NCBI GenBank assembly: GCA_900319485.1
Contig: ONOQ01000020.1
Coordinates: forward strand, 1 to 50,020
DNA length: 50,020 nt
Source: an uncultured Bacteroidales bacterium
Lineage (GTDB): Bacteria; Bacteroidota; Bacteroidia; Bacteroidales; UBA932
Reading direction: 5' to 3'
This document shows, piece after piece, positions 41,724 to 50,020 of this stretch. The notes below the pieces were generated by a model that was not told the origin of the DNA, did no database searches, and worked only from the letters and a program-made list of their open reading frames with translations. A program made the translations under genes and the position numbers. The stretch's first letter is position 1. Each line of letters begins with the position of its first letter.

Positions 41724-42230
41724 ATGAACCTTGTGACGCCAGATTTCGGCCTCCTGTTCTGGATGGTCGTGATTTTCGGCATTGTGTTTTTCCTCCTTGC
41801 AAAGTTCGGTTTTCCCATTATAACCGACATGGTGGATAAACGCAGCGCCAAGATTGCGAAGGCGCTTCAGGATGCCGACACAATCAAGGCGCAGATGGCT
41901 CAGTGGAAAGACGAGCATTCCCGGATGCTGGAGGAAACCCGGAAGGAGCAGACCCGTATGATCCGTGAGGCCACGGATGCAAAGGCAAAGATCCTTGCCG
42001 ATGCTAAGGCTGAGGCGCGTTCTGAGGCCGATGCAATAATCGCAAACGCAAGGCTCCAGATTGAGGCGGAGAAAGAGAGCGCCCTGCGGGACGTCCGGAA
42101 GGAAATTGCCCTCCTCAGCGTTGAGGTGGCGGAAAAAGTGCTCCGCCACGAACTCCAGGATACCGGCAGCCAGAGGGCTTTCATAGAGTCCCTGGTGGAT
42201 GAGGCAAATGAGGCCAGACTTGAATCGTGA
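41724..42230 (+). CDS. atpF: F1Fo ATP synthase subunit b
   Basis: A 168-residue peripheral-stalk subunit with one N-terminal membrane span (FGLLFWMVVIFGIVFFLLAKF) and a long charged helix (KAKILADAKAEARSEADAIIANARL) that dimerises and reaches F1. The C-terminal part (LLSVEVAEKVLRHEL) meets the delta subunit. Its stop overlaps the GTG of atpH. Confidence 0.95.
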   Translation: MNLVTPDFGLLFWMVVIFGIVFFLLAKFGFPIITDMVDKRSAKIAKALQDADTIKAQMAQWKDEHSRMLEETRKEQTRMIREATDAKAKILADAKAEARSEADAIIANARLQIEAEKESALRDVRKEIALLSVEVAEKVLRHELQDTGSQRAFIESLVDEANEARLES

Positions 42231-42787
42231 ACCGTAGTATCGTCATAACACGCTATGCCTATGCGCTGGTAAAGTATGCCCGTGAGAGCGGGCAGGGGGA
42301 ACTTGTGTGCTCAGAGGCCGAGACCCTGCTGGGCGCAATCCGCTCGGTTCCTGACCTCAGGCGTATGGTTACCGCCGCCGATGACGTGGTGTCTCCATTC
42401 GACAAGAAAAAACTCCTCCAGGGAGCGCTGGGAAACAGGCTTTCCACGGAGATGAGCCGTTTCCTCACCCTTCTTAACAAGAACGGAAGGATGGATCTTG
42501 TGGAGGATATCCTGAGGGATTTTGTGGACATCTACCACAGGAGCATCGGCATAAGGAAAGCCCGCCTTACCACTGCGCGTGAGCCTTCCGAGCGCCTTCT
42601 TCAGCGCCTGAAGGCCCTGGTGAAGCAAAAGACAGGGGACGACGTTATCATAGAGGTTGAGGTGGACCCCGACCTTGTGGGAGGCTTTGTGTTTGACCTT
42701 GAAGACTACCTTCTGGATGCCAGCGTAAGGCGCCAGTTGGACCTTATCCGTGAACAGTTTATAGAAAAGAATAGAAGAATTATCTGA
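42227..42787 (+). CDS. atpH: F1Fo ATP synthase subunit delta
   Basis: A 186-residue subunit that links the b stalk to the top of F1. It starts at GTG 42227, overlapping the atpF stop (GTGA). Seen: [16 protein letters not shown] at the N-terminus and the C-terminal [31 protein letters not shown] motif of the family. Its stop shares one base with the atpA ATG. Confidence 0.94.
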   Translation: MNRSIVITRYAYALVKYARESGQGELVCSEAETLLGAIRSVPDLRRMVTAADDVVSPFDKKKLLQGALGNRLSTEMSRFLTLLNKNGRMDLVEDILRDFVDIYHRSIGIRKARLTTAREPSERLLQRLKALVKQKTGDDVIIEVEVDPDLVGGFVFDLEDYLLDASVRRQLDLIREQFIEKNRRII

Positions 42788-44370
42788 TGAGCGTATCTCT
42801 TAAACCAAGCGAAGTAAGCGACATCCTTCTCAGCCAACTCAGGGATATGAAAAACGACCTCCAGTTTGAGGAGATCGGAAAGGCCCTGCAGGTGAGCGAC
42901 GGCGTAGTGCGCATCTATGGCCTGGACCACGCCGAGGCCGGGGAACTCCTTGACTGCGGCGGCGGAGTTATGGCCGTGGTGATGAACCTTGAGGCCGATA
43001 ACGTGGGTGCCGTACTGATGGGCCCCACGGACCACGTGAAGGAAGGAATGCTGGTGCGCCGCACCGGCCGCATAGCCTCCGTGGGAGTGAATGACAGCCT
43101 CCTTGGCAGGGTGATAGACCCTCTTGGCAACCCCCTGGACGGCCTTGGCGCCGTGGGCGGGGAGAAGATAGATATGCCTCTGGAGAGAAAGGCTCCGGGC
43201 GTTATCTTCCGTCAGCCGGTTTCAGAGCCTCTCCAGACTGGCCTGAAGGCCATCGACGCCATGATTCCTATCGGCCGCGGCCAGCGTGAACTCATAATCG
43301 GAGACCGCCAGACCGGTAAGACGGCTATTGCCATAGATACAATCATCAATCAGAGAAGCGCCTACGAGGCAGGGGAGCCTGTGTACTGCATCTATGTGGC
43401 CGTCGGCCAGAAGGGTTCCACCGTGGCTTCAATAGTGCAGACGCTGAGGGAGCATAAGGCAATGGATTACACCATTGTGGTTGCCGCTACCGCTGCAGAT
43501 CCCGCAGCACTTCAGTATTACGCTCCGTTTGCCGGGGCGGCAATAGGAGAGTACTTCCGTGACACCGGACGCCACGCGCTGGTTGTGTTCGACGACCTCT
43601 CAAAGCAGGCTGTGGCATACCGTGAGGTGTCCCTGATCCTGAAACGTCCTTCCGGCCGTGAGGCATATCCCGGAGACATTTTCTACCTGCATTCACGTCT
43701 TCTGGAGCGCGCCGCCCGTATCATCGACCAGCAGGAGGTTGCGGCTCAGATGAACGACCTCCCGGAGGCCCTGAAGGACAAGGTGAAAGGCGGTGGATCC
43801 CTTACTGCTCTTCCAATAATAGAGACTCAGGCCGGAGATGTATCGGCCTATATCCCTACAAACGTGATTTCCATCACGGACGGCCAGATTTACCTGGAGC
43901 AGGCGCTCTTCAACCAGGGCGTGCGTCCCGCAATCAATGTGGGTATTTCCGTTTCCCGCGTTGGCGGCAGCGCCCAGGTTAAGTCCATGAAGAAGGTGGC
44001 CGGCACCCTTAAGATTGACCAGGCCCAGTGGGCGGAACTTGAGGCTTTCTCAAAGTTCTCGTCGGATGTAGATAAGGTTACTGAACTAGCACTGGATAAG
44101 GGTAGGAAGAACAATCAACTCCTGATTCAGCCACAGTACAGTCCTATGCCTGTCGGGGAGCAGGTGGCGGTGCTCTACTGCGGCACCCGCGGCCTTATGA
44201 GGGACATTCCCGTTTCCTCTGTCCGTGCCTTCCAGGACACTTTCCTGGACCGACTCCGCGCCACGCACAAGGCCGATGTCCTCGAGCCTCTGGGAGAAGG
44301 CAAACTTACCCCGGAGATAGAAAACATCCTCACTGAAACCGCCGCTTCCGTTGTTTTAGCAATGAAGTAA
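42787..44370 (+). CDS. atpA: F1Fo ATP synthase subunit alpha
   Basis: A 527-residue nucleotide-binding, non-catalytic F1 subunit. Seen: [15 protein letters not shown] (Walker A), [61 protein letters not shown], and [22 protein letters not shown] near the C-terminus. One base is shared with the atpH stop, and atpG starts 1 bp after its TAA. Confidence 0.98.
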   Translation: MSVSLKPSEVSDILLSQLRDMKNDLQFEEIGKALQVSDGVVRIYGLDHAEAGELLDCGGGVMAVVMNLEADNVGAVLMGPTDHVKEGMLVRRTGRIASVGVNDSLLGRVIDPLGNPLDGLGAVGGEKIDMPLERKAPGVIFRQPVSEPLQTGLKAIDAMIPIGRGQRELIIGDRQTGKTAIAIDTIINQRSAYEAGEPVYCIYVAVGQKGSTVASIVQTLREHKAMDYTIVVAATAADPAALQYYAPFAGAAIGEYFRDTGRHALVVFDDLSKQAVAYREVSLILKRPSGREAYPGDIFYLHSRLLERAARIIDQQEVAAQMNDLPEALKDKVKGGGSLTALPIIETQAGDVSAYIPTNVISITDGQIYLEQALFNQGVRPAINVGISVSRVGGSAQVKSMKKVAGTLKIDQAQWAELEAFSKFSSDVDKVTELALDKGRKNNQLLIQPQYSPMPVGEQVAVLYCGTRGLMRDIPVSSVRAFQDTFLDRLRATHKADVLEPLGEGKLTPEIENILTETAASVVLAMK

Positions 44371-44371
44371 A

Positions 44372-45214
44372 ATGCCCACTCTGAAGGAAATAAAGGGCCG
44401 GATAGGGTCTGTGAAGAGTACGCTGAAGATAACATCGGCTATGAAACTGGTGTCATCGGCGAAACTCCGTAAGGCGCAGAACGCAATTGCGGCAATGCGG
44501 CCCTATGAGGAGGAACTGAGACGGATGCTGGAGATGGCTTCGGGTGCGGGTAATGTGCCTGAAAATGTCACATCACCTGAAAATGTCCAGTTACCTGCAG
44601 TAATTGTGGCAATAGCGTCCAACTCTTCCCTTTGCGGCGGATTCAATGCCAATGTGATTGCAAAGGTGAGGGCCGTGAGAAAGCCCGGTGACGTTGTGTA
44701 TTCAATTGGCCGCAAGATGGCCGATGCAATGGCACGTGACGGGTTCCATTCACCTTCGGACTACTCCGCTCTCTCCGAGCACCCGGTTTATGCGGATGCC
44801 GCGGCCATTGTGGAGAAACTCGCAAAGGACTTTTATGAAGGCAGGATAAGCGGCGTGACGCTTGTGTACACGCACTTTGTATCCACGGCCAAGCAGGTTC
44901 CGGTGGCGGAACGCCTGCTGCCGGTGGATGAGACCCGGGGTCAAGTCGGGGGTGACGAAACCGATGCCATCCTGGAGCCATCGGCCCGGGAACTTCTGGA
45001 GGCGCTGATGCCCCGGACACTGAAACTGAAACTGTACGCTGCGCTCCTTGACAGCGCGGCGGCGGAGCACGCGGCCCGCACAATTGCCATGCAAACCGCA
45101 ACGGACAATGCAGAGAACCTGCTTTCTGAACTGACTCTTCAGTACAACAAGAGTCGTCAGCAGAAGATTACATCGGAGATCCTGGACCTCGCGGGAGGCC
45201 AGGCCGCAGAATAA
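44372..45214 (+). CDS. atpG: F1Fo ATP synthase subunit gamma
   Basis: A 280-residue central shaft. The N-terminal helix (PTLKEIKGRIGSVKSTLKITSAMKLVSSAKLRKAQ) and C-terminal helix (RTIAMQTATDNAENLLSELTLQYNKSRQQKITSEI) are conserved and form the coiled coil. In the middle, around residues 188-196 (ETRGQVGGDE), a repeat of the fmt type (44933-44957) is embedded in the frame, and it gives an irregular loop in the least conserved part. Last gene of the operon. Confidence 0.96.
   Translation: MPTLKEIKGRIGSVKSTLKITSAMKLVSSAKLRKAQNAIAAMRPYEEELRRMLEMASGAGNVPENVTSPENVQLPAVIVAIASNSSLCGGFNANVIAKVRAVRKPGDVVYSIGRKMADAMARDGFHSPSDYSALSEHPVYADAAAIVEKLAKDFYEGRISGVTLVYTHFVSTAKQVPVAERLLPVDETRGQVGGDETDAILEPSARELLEALMPRTLKLKLYAALLDSAAAEHAARTIAMQTATDNAENLLSELTLQYNKSRQQKITSEILDLAGGQAAE
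44933..44957. repeat. Small palindromic repeat inside atpG
   Basis: On the minus strand the sequence reads CGTCACCCCCGACTTGACCC then CGGGT, matching the repeat in fmt (17521-17545, CGTCATCCCCGACCTGATC then GGGGAT) except for transitions and one extra base. It lies in frame in a variable part of the gamma subunit. Confidence 0.65.
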
Positions 45215-45234
45215 GACTAGACTAACCACATAAA

Positions 45235-46167
45235 ATGAAAAACATTCTTGAAATTCTGAAAACCTGGAAATTCTGGAAGGAACTGTTCATTATGACTGCC
45301 GGCATGACCATAGCGGCAGCGGCCGTTTACTACTTCCTTATGCCCTCCAAACTGGTTGTGGGCTCAATTACGGGTCTTTCAATCGTGATTGCAAAACTGC
45401 TGAACATTGCAGGTATCGGCATAAAGGTGTCGCATGTGATTGTTATCATCAACGCCATCCTGCTGGTGCTGGCCTGGATCCTTATCGGCAAGGAGTTCGG
45501 CGCCAAGACGGTTTATACGGCACTTATCCTTGGTCCGTTGGTGGATTTCTGGGAGAAGGTGCTGCCCATCGACCGCCTTCTGGAGCCGGGGCAGATGTCC
45601 CTTATGAACGACCCCTGGTTCGACCTTATCTGCTTTGTGCTCATCCTAAGCGCTTCCCAGACCATCCTTTTCAATATCAATGCGTCAACCGGAGGGCTGG
45701 ATATCCTGGCAAAGATTGTGAACAAGTACCTGCACATAGACATCGGCACGTCCGTTACCGTTGCAGGAGCAATCATCTGCTGCACTGCTTTTGCCATCAA
45801 CCCGTTCAGGCTGGTTGTAATCGGCCTTATAGGAACCTGGATCAACGGCCTTGCACTGGATTATTTCACCGCCGGCCTCAACCGCCGAAAGAGGGTGTGC
45901 ATAATCTCGTCGCAGTACGAGCGCCTGCGTAAGTACATCATCGAGGACCTTGAGCGCGGCTGCTCCCTGTACAACGTTACGGGCGGTTACAACGGCCATC
46001 AGAATGTTGAGATTCAGTCACTTCTTACGCAGGATGAATTTGCCCATCTTATGGATTATATGAAGACAAATGACATCCACGGATTCATCACCGCAGGCAA
46101 CGTGAGCGAAATTTACGGTGACTGGCACAAAAAAACTCGTAAAAAGAAGAGTTTGGCACAGAATTAG
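45235..46167 (+). CDS. YitT-family membrane protein (DUF161 + DUF2179)
   Basis: A 310-residue protein with about five to six membrane spans (ITAGMTIAAAAVYYFLMP, GSITGLSIVIAKLL, VIIINAILLVLAWILIG and a later STGGLDILAKIVNKYLH motif) and a C-terminal DUF2179 domain (RRKRVCIISSQYERLRKYIIEDLERGCSLYNVTGGY). The family is widespread and poorly understood. It follows atpG by 20 bp on the same strand and may be cotranscribed, but a functional link is not implied. Confidence 0.9.
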   Translation: MKNILEILKTWKFWKELFIMTAGMTIAAAAVYYFLMPSKLVVGSITGLSIVIAKLLNIAGIGIKVSHVIVIINAILLVLAWILIGKEFGAKTVYTALILGPLVDFWEKVLPIDRLLEPGQMSLMNDPWFDLICFVLILSASQTILFNINASTGGLDILAKIVNKYLHIDIGTSVTVAGAIICCTAFAINPFRLVVIGLIGTWINGLALDYFTAGLNRRKRVCIISSQYERLRKYIIEDLERGCSLYNVTGGYNGHQNVEIQSLLTQDEFAHLMDYMKTNDIHGFITAGNVSEIYGDWHKKTRKKKSLAQN

Positions 46168-46209
46168 ATATAAGTGGTATCAGACATAAATATTGATACC
46201 TTACCATAC

Positions 46210-46252
46210 ACCCGCCGCCAATTGTGAAATTCGCGTGCGGGTTTCTTTTATT
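46210..46252 (+). terminator. Terminator after yitT
   Basis: CCCGC (46211-46215) and GCGGG (46237-46241) form a stem with additional inner pairing, followed by TTTCTTTTATTT. A second small hairpin GGTATC/GATACC (46176-46200) lies directly before it. It ends where the convergent MFS gene begins its last codons. Confidence 0.6.
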
Positions 46253-47600
46253 TCCGCAGATATTTCCACCCTATGACCGGGAGGGTGAACGCCAGAAGGC
46301 AAGCCGCTATCCAGAAGATGGATACAGGCGTGAAGTTGTATGCCCCGGCAGTAGTGTTCCCCTCGATGAGGAAGCCGCTCACCACGCTCTGAAGGCCCGC
46401 AGCGGCGTAGCTGGAGATACCAACTATGCCAAGGGCTGCACCCGTCGCTTTGCGGGGCACGAAGTCCAGCGCCATAAGCCCGGCCACAATGCAGAACACC
46501 ACGCTGAAGGCAAAACTGAACAGGGCCACAAAAGCCATATTGCCCCAGAAGCCGCCGCCAAGGAACAGGAACGCTGCCAGCGAACACACGGCCAGAATTC
46601 CGGAAACCACCACGGGCTTTACGCGATTGCCTTTGAGGAGGATGTCTGAGATCCAGCCGGCGGCAAGGTTACCCGCCACGCCAAAGATTTCGGCAAGGCC
46701 GATCACCTGCGTTGCCCCCTCAAGGGAGAACCCCTTCTGCTTCTGGAGAAACAGTACACCCCAGTCGGAGACTGCATGCTGAGTTACGTACAAAAATGCC
46801 GTGGAGATGGCTATGACCCAGATTCCGGGGTGCTTGAACACCCACTTTTGGAGTTCCCGTGTGGGCTTTTTATCAAGCGGCCTGGTCTCTTCTCCTGAGA
46901 GTTCCTGGACGGAAGGGAGACCCTGGCTTTCAGGGGTATCGGCAATGAAGATGAGGGACACGGCAAGGCCGATAACCCCCGCTACCGCCGCAGCCAGAAA
47001 TCCCCATTGCCACCCTGCGGCGGCAACGATAAATCCCGTCATCATCATTGAGACGGCTTTTCCAAGCTGAGGGGTGGAGGAGAAGATGCTGTAGTACCTG
47101 CCCCTAAGGGAAAGCGGGAACCAGCGGGAAAGGCTTATGGTTCCGGGAGGAGATCCCATAGACTGCATCCAGCCGTTGATGCCCCAAAGAAGCGTGAATG
47201 TGACCAGCATCACAATTGAGCCAAAGCCAAGAGGCCCCTGAAGAAGGCCCATCAGCCCAAGGATCAGATTGACTGCAGCCGATATCCCGATGCCCACCGC
47301 CATAAACCTGCGGATGTTGCAATAATCCGCTATGAAGCCGTTGAGGAACTTACCTACCGCATAGACAAAGTAGAAGGCGGAACCTATGATGCCAAGTTGC
47401 CCGGCCGTAAGAACGCCTCCGTCAATGAGTGGCTGCTTCACTACGCCAAGGGTCATCCTGCATACATAATATAATGTATAGGCCACGGTAACGCCCCAGA
47501 AAGTGCGGCTTCGAAGACGCTTATAAGTGGCGTCCACCTCTCCTGACGGCACTTTTGCCGCCGACGGCTTACTTATGCGGAAGTGGCTGTAGAGGGACAT
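46248..47600 (-). CDS. MFS transporter of the organophosphate:phosphate antiporter type
   Basis: A 450-residue, 12-span transporter resembling GlpT/UhpT/UhpC. Seen: YTLYYVCRMTLGVVKQPLI in the first span, AVGKFLNGFIADYCNIRRFMAVG in the loop 2-3 region, and WGINGWMQSMGSPPGTISLSRWFPLSLRGRYYSI. These proteins exchange sugar phosphates or glycerol 3-phosphate for inorganic phosphate, or act as receptors. The ATG at 47600 lies 2 bp after the stop of a HAD phosphatase gene, so uptake and dephosphorylation of a phosphorylated compound may be coupled. Substrate unknown. Confidence 0.88.
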   Translation of the reverse strand: MSLYSHFRISKPSAAKVPSGEVDATYKRLRSRTFWGVTVAYTLYYVCRMTLGVVKQPLIDGGVLTAGQLGIIGSAFYFVYAVGKFLNGFIADYCNIRRFMAVGIGISAAVNLILGLMGLLQGPLGFGSIVMLVTFTLLWGINGWMQSMGSPPGTISLSRWFPLSLRGRYYSIFSSTPQLGKAVSMMMTGFIVAAAGWQWGFLAAAVAGVIGLAVSLIFIADTPESQGLPSVQELSGEETRPLDKKPTRELQKWVFKHPGIWVIAISTAFLYVTQHAVSDWGVLFLQKQKGFSLEGATQVIGLAEIFGVAGNLAAGWISDILLKGNRVKPVVVSGILAVCSLAAFLFLGGGFWGNMAFVALFSFAFSVVFCIVAGLMALDFVPRKATGAALGIVGISSYAAAGLQSVVSGFLIEGNTTAGAYNFTPVSIFWIAACLLAFTLPVIGWKYLRK

Positions 47601-47602
47601 TT

Positions 47603-48217
47603 CTAACAGTCTGAAAGAAGAAGGCCAAGGTCCGTTCCCGGATTATAGAGGCGGGCATCCAGGCCGACCGCCCTTGCTCCGTCTACATTGGCCTTGTTGT
47701 CATCTATGAAAAGTATCTCCTGAGGCGGCTGTCCTATCCTCTGGATCACGTAGTTATAGAACTCCGGGGCCGGTTTCATCATCTTTAGGTCGGACGATAT
47801 GAACTGGTCCCTGAAAGTGGCCTCCGGATCAATTCCGTTGTCTTTCAGCACCCTCAGGCAGTGCCTCATGGAAATTGGATTGTTGTTGGAAAGGAGGTAG
47901 AGCGGGTATTTCCCCTTGAGGTCAAGGACGGCCTTGACTGTACGGGGATCCATCTTCTTGTCAAGAAGTTCCCCCATAGCGTACTCCACGTCCTGAGGCT
48001 TTGTTCCGGGGCGGGACTCTGCAAGGACAAGTTCCTTGAAGTGCTGCTCACTTAGGCGGCCGCCCTCCAGTTCCCCGTAGATACCCTTCTGATGATAAGG
48101 ATCAAGCAGTTGCGTAATCCTCTCAAAACCAAGACCGGAGCGGAATGCTTCGATGCACCTGCTCATGTTGAGACCGATCAGGACCCCACCTATGTCAAAT
48201 ACTATTGCTTTAGGCAT
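47603..48217 (-). CDS. HAD-superfamily hydrolase, subfamily IA
   Basis: A 204-residue phosphatase-like enzyme with the nucleophile motif VFDIGGVLIG (the second Asp of the usual DxDGV replaced, as in the YihX-like group), YLLSNNNPIS as motif II, a Lys in SSDLKMMKPAPEFYNYV, and FIDDNKANVDGARAVGL as motif IV. It probably acts on a sugar phosphate. A -7 box TACCTTTG on this strand is at 48229-48236, 11 nt before the ATG. The MFS gene follows within 2 bp. Confidence 0.88.
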   Translation of the reverse strand: MPKAIVFDIGGVLIGLNMSRCIEAFRSGLGFERITQLLDPYHQKGIYGELEGGRLSEQHFKELVLAESRPGTKPQDVEYAMGELLDKKMDPRTVKAVLDLKGKYPLYLLSNNNPISMRHCLRVLKDNGIDPEATFRDQFISSDLKMMKPAPEFYNYVIQRIGQPPQEILFIDDNKANVDGARAVGLDARLYNPGTDLGLLLSDC

Positions 48218-48338
48218 AATTCAGTGCACAAAGGTAGTCATTTGCCACGGCATTCGCAAAAGTCCTTTCCGTGTTGACACAAAAACCCCATTCTGGGCAT
48301 TCTGGTTGTCAACACGGCCGCAGCATGGCGGCTGTGTG

Positions 48339-48351
48339 TGGACCAGGTCCA
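48339..48351. repeat. 13 bp palindrome TGGACCAGGTCCA
   Basis: The last of the eight copies in the window. It lies 11 bp before PE6, the same side-by-side arrangement as at PE2 and PE3. Confidence 0.75.
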
Positions 48352-48362
48352 AGGGTAGAATC

Positions 48363-48469
48363 GGTGGAGGTTAAGTGGCTTACACACAGTAAGTTATGGG
48401 ATTATTTGGGATTACAGTAATCCCAAATAATCATGTAAGTAACTGATAGTGAGTTAGTTGGGCTCCACT
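48363..48469. repeat. PE6: 107 bp palindromic element
   Basis: Ends GGTGGAGGTTAA and TTGGGCTCCACT. The central stem GATTATTTGGGATTA (48400-48414) pairs perfectly over 15 bp with 48418-48432 around a 3 nt loop, exactly at the element centre (48416). The arms share TTACACACAGTAAGTTA-like and AACTGATAGTGAGTTAG-like blocks with PE4 and PE5, but the stem sequence is completely different. It lies between the HAD promoter and the lgt stop. Confidence 0.83.
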
Positions 48470-48513
48470 ACATCGGCATTACAGTAAGGGGAGAGAAAGC
48501 CGATGGAGGGTGA

Positions 48514-49461
48514 CTATTTCCCGGTGGGGTGTGCGAAGTGGGTTGGCTGGGCCTTGGGCTTGGCGGCGGGTGCCGGGGGAATGGCCATTGCGGGCTGTTT
48601 CTTCACGAAGGCGTACACCAGGAAGCCGATGCCGAGGAGCACGAACGGGATGGAGAGGAGTTGTCCCATATTGAGGGCCATATTGGCCTCGAAGTCCACC
48701 TGGTCGTTCTTCACGAATTCAATGAGGAAGCGGCTTCCGAAGCACACAATTAGGAATATGCCGATGAACGTACCCCTATAAAGTTTTTCCAGCCTGTTAC
48801 GGTACAGCCACATGAGAAGGAATCCTAAAAGGAGATATGTGAGGGCCTCATAAAGCTGTGTAGGATGGCAGGGAACGGTTTCTCCGTTTCTCTCAAATAC
48901 GAAGCCCCAGGGAAGGGAGGTGGGGCCGCCGTAGATCTCTGAGTTAAAGAGGTTGCCAAGGCGGATGAAGCACGCTGCAAAGGCAACGGGGATTGCTATG
49001 TGGTCAATTACCCACACGAAGTCGAAGCCGTTTGCCGGGCCGTACTTACGGGCATACCAGATGATACCAAGGATGATGGCTATAGTGCCGCCATGGCTTG
49101 CGAGGCCGCCTTTCCAGGGCATGAAGATTTCCCAGAAGGCCTGCCAATTGGTCATTCCGCGTGCGGCCACCTGAGGGGAAACGGTGCCTCCGAACATCTG
49201 GAAGAAAGGCGCCAGATAGTAATCCGGCTCATAAAACAGGCAGTGCCCCAGGCGTGCGCCTACTATGGTGCATATAAGGAGCATATATAGCATAGGGTCC
49301 AGGAGGGCCTCGCTTATCTTTTCACGGTTAAAGAAGCTTTTCATTATGAACCAGCCCAGGATGAAGCCGCTTACAAAAAGCAGCGAGTACCATCTGAGTT
49401 CAAAGCCGCCGATGTGAAGGATGGCGGGGTTCACATTCCAATGTACGATGAGTGTTTCCAT
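48514..49461 (-). CDS. lgt: Prolipoprotein diacylglyceryl transferase
   Basis: A 315-residue, seven-span inner-membrane enzyme that attaches diacylglycerol to the Cys of lipoprotein precursors, the first step for all lipoproteins seen in this window. Seen: GGFELRWYSLLFVSGFILGW, GGLASHGGTIAIILG, the Lgt signature RLGNLFNSEIYGGPTSLPW and HPTQLYEAL. The C-terminal tail is rich in Ala, Pro and Lys (MAIPPAPAAKPKAQ). A -7 box TATATTTG on this strand (49466-49473) ends 4 nt before the ATG at 49461. Confidence 0.96.
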   Translation of the reverse strand: METLIVHWNVNPAILHIGGFELRWYSLLFVSGFILGWFIMKSFFNREKISEALLDPMLYMLLICTIVGARLGHCLFYEPDYYLAPFFQMFGGTVSPQVAARGMTNWQAFWEIFMPWKGGLASHGGTIAIILGIIWYARKYGPANGFDFVWVIDHIAIPVAFAACFIRLGNLFNSEIYGGPTSLPWGFVFERNGETVPCHPTQLYEALTYLLLGFLLMWLYRNRLEKLYRGTFIGIFLIVCFGSRFLIEFVKNDQVDFEANMALNMGQLLSIPFVLLGIGFLVYAFVKKQPAMAIPPAPAAKPKAQPTHFAHPTGK

Positions 49462-49465
49462 ACTG

Positions 49466-49493
49466 CAAATATAATAATAAATTCGTACATTTG
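49466..49493. promoter_or_regulatory. Divergent -7 boxes of lgt and the TolC-like gene
   Basis: The complement of 49466-49473 is TATATTTG, 4 nt before the lgt ATG, predicting a leaderless lgt mRNA. TACATTTG at 49486-49493 serves the plus-strand gene, with about 42 nt of leader. The two boxes are 12 bp apart. Confidence 0.55.
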
Positions 49494-49540
49494 CAGGCCT
49501 AATTTTTGCAGTAAATTGCCAGCTTATTCAGTTAGTTTTT

Positions 49541-50020
49541 ATGTGTGTTAAAAATTTGATCCTTACGCTCCTCATCCTGCTGCCTTCAGCGGCATGGGCG
49601 CAGTATAAGGAATCACCTCAGGAAGCATCGGACAGCACGCTTGTGCTTACCCTTGACGACGCCATCAAGATAGCCCTCAGTGAAAATACGTCCGTAAAGG
49701 TGGCCGATATGGAGGTCCAGCGCCAAAAATACGCCCGTAAGGGCGCTTACGGCGCGCTTTTCCCCCATATCAACGCCACCGGAATGTACAGTTACGCCAT
49801 CCAGAAGCAGAAGGTGTTCTTTGGCTCCGACGACGAATCCTCCGGTTCAGGCGGTGGTGGCATGGCATCCATGATTACAAGCGCCTTCGAGCCCATAATG
49901 TACTACATCCAGCAACTCTATGCGGCAACAAGCACTCCCTTCGTGCCATACGAGGCTCCAAAGACAGAGGAGAAGACATCTTCCAGCAGTGACCCCATTG
50001 AAATGGGCCGCCGCAATCAG
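49541..50020 (+). CDS. TolC-family outer-membrane efflux protein, 5' part only
   Basis: The frame from ATG 49541 runs 160 codons off the end of the window. A signal peptide (LILTLLILLPSAAWAQ) is followed by a TolC-like start, LVLTLDDAIKIALSENTSVKVADMEVQRQKYARKGAYGALFPHINATG. That is the first repeat of outer-membrane export channels used with MFP and RND or ABC pumps. A glycine- and serine-rich stretch (SSGSGGGG) follows at about residue 105. Its partners would lie beyond the window. Confidence 0.85.
   Translation, partial: MCVKNLILTLLILLPSAAWAQYKESPQEASDSTLVLTLDDAIKIALSENTSVKVADMEVQRQKYARKGAYGALFPHINATGMYSYAIQKQKVFFGSDDESSGSGGGGMASMITSAFEPIMYYIQQLYAATSTPFVPYEAPKTEEKTSSSSDPIEMGRRNQ

Larger units (their letters stand above)
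48218..48513. other. 296 bp intergenic region with repeat elements
   Basis: From left to right this gap has the HAD promoter box, an inverted pair GTGTTGACA/TTGTCAACAC (about 48272-48314), a copy of TGGACCAGGTCCA (48339-48351), element PE6 (48363-48469), and the flanking AAGGGGAGAG word (48488-48496) also seen beside PE5. I see no gene in it. Confidence 0.65.

Overview
The window is about 50 kb of chromosome from a member of the Bacteroidota, most likely an uncultured Bacteroidales with roughly 55% GC. The evidence is the class of promoter (-7 boxes of the form TAnnTTTG, usually just ahead of genes, without Shine-Dalgarno leaders), the ATP synthase gene order D-C-B-E-F-H-A-G, a b558-type fumarate reductase cytochrome subunit, BspA-like LRR and Ig-like lipoproteins, DUF4252 proteins, a propeller-type LytS kinase and a Bacteroidales-style trp peptide leader. 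I cannot place it to genus. No rRNA, tRNA or CRISPR array is visible.

Layout. 1-4.5 kb: the end of an unknown gene, a lipoprotein, then cysS-xth-folD. 4.5-9.5 kb (minus): a lipoprotein, ssb, a decayed REP-type tyrosine transposase, a repeat-filled 586 bp gap, a COG2426 membrane protein and a PfkB sugar kinase. 9.6-11.3 kb: a flippase-like membrane protein and aroE. 11.3-13.6 kb (minus): a TrpB2 tryptophan synthase with its own attenuator and an orphan frdC. 13.7 kb: pyrH. 14.6-22.3 kb (minus): a four-gene sigma/anti-sigma/DUF4252 operon, then alaS, an in-frame LptF-Fmt fusion and thiN. 22.4-27 kb: two M23 peptidase-like genes, miaA, smpB and dus. 27-31 kb (minus): pfkA-lpxK-[S51 peptidase + ATP-grasp fusion]. 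31.2-38.6 kb: BspA-like and Ig-like surface lipoproteins divergent from a LytS/LytTR two-component pair, then a small LuxR HTH gene. 38.7-45.2 kb: the complete F1Fo ATP synthase operon, followed by yitT. 46.2-49.5 kb (minus): lgt, a HAD phosphatase and an organophosphate-type MFS transporter. 49.5 kb to the end: the start of a TolC-like gene.

The most novel material is between the genes. Six elements of 106-108 bp share near-constant inverted ends (mostly GTGGAG...TAA) and each carries a perfect hairpin exactly at its centre. Two of them bracket the ssb/transposase segment and two others form an inverted pair around miaA-smpB. They look like REPINs, the non-autonomous palindromes mobilised by REP-associated transposases, and I have not seen this family described. 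A 13 bp palindrome TGGACCWGGTCCA recurs eight times in or beside the gaps, often next to those elements. The heptamer ATCGGCC/GGCCGAT is present dozens of times, far above expectation. Two further short palindromic repeat families lie inside the reading frames of cysS, fmt and atpG, and one fills the atpD-atpC junction.

Other points of biological interest are the S51 peptidase/ATP-grasp fusion, the LptF-Fmt fusion, an M23 paralogue that has lost a catalytic histidine, and several apparently leaderless genes. Everything here is from reading the sequence; no database search was run, and family names rest on recognised motifs.
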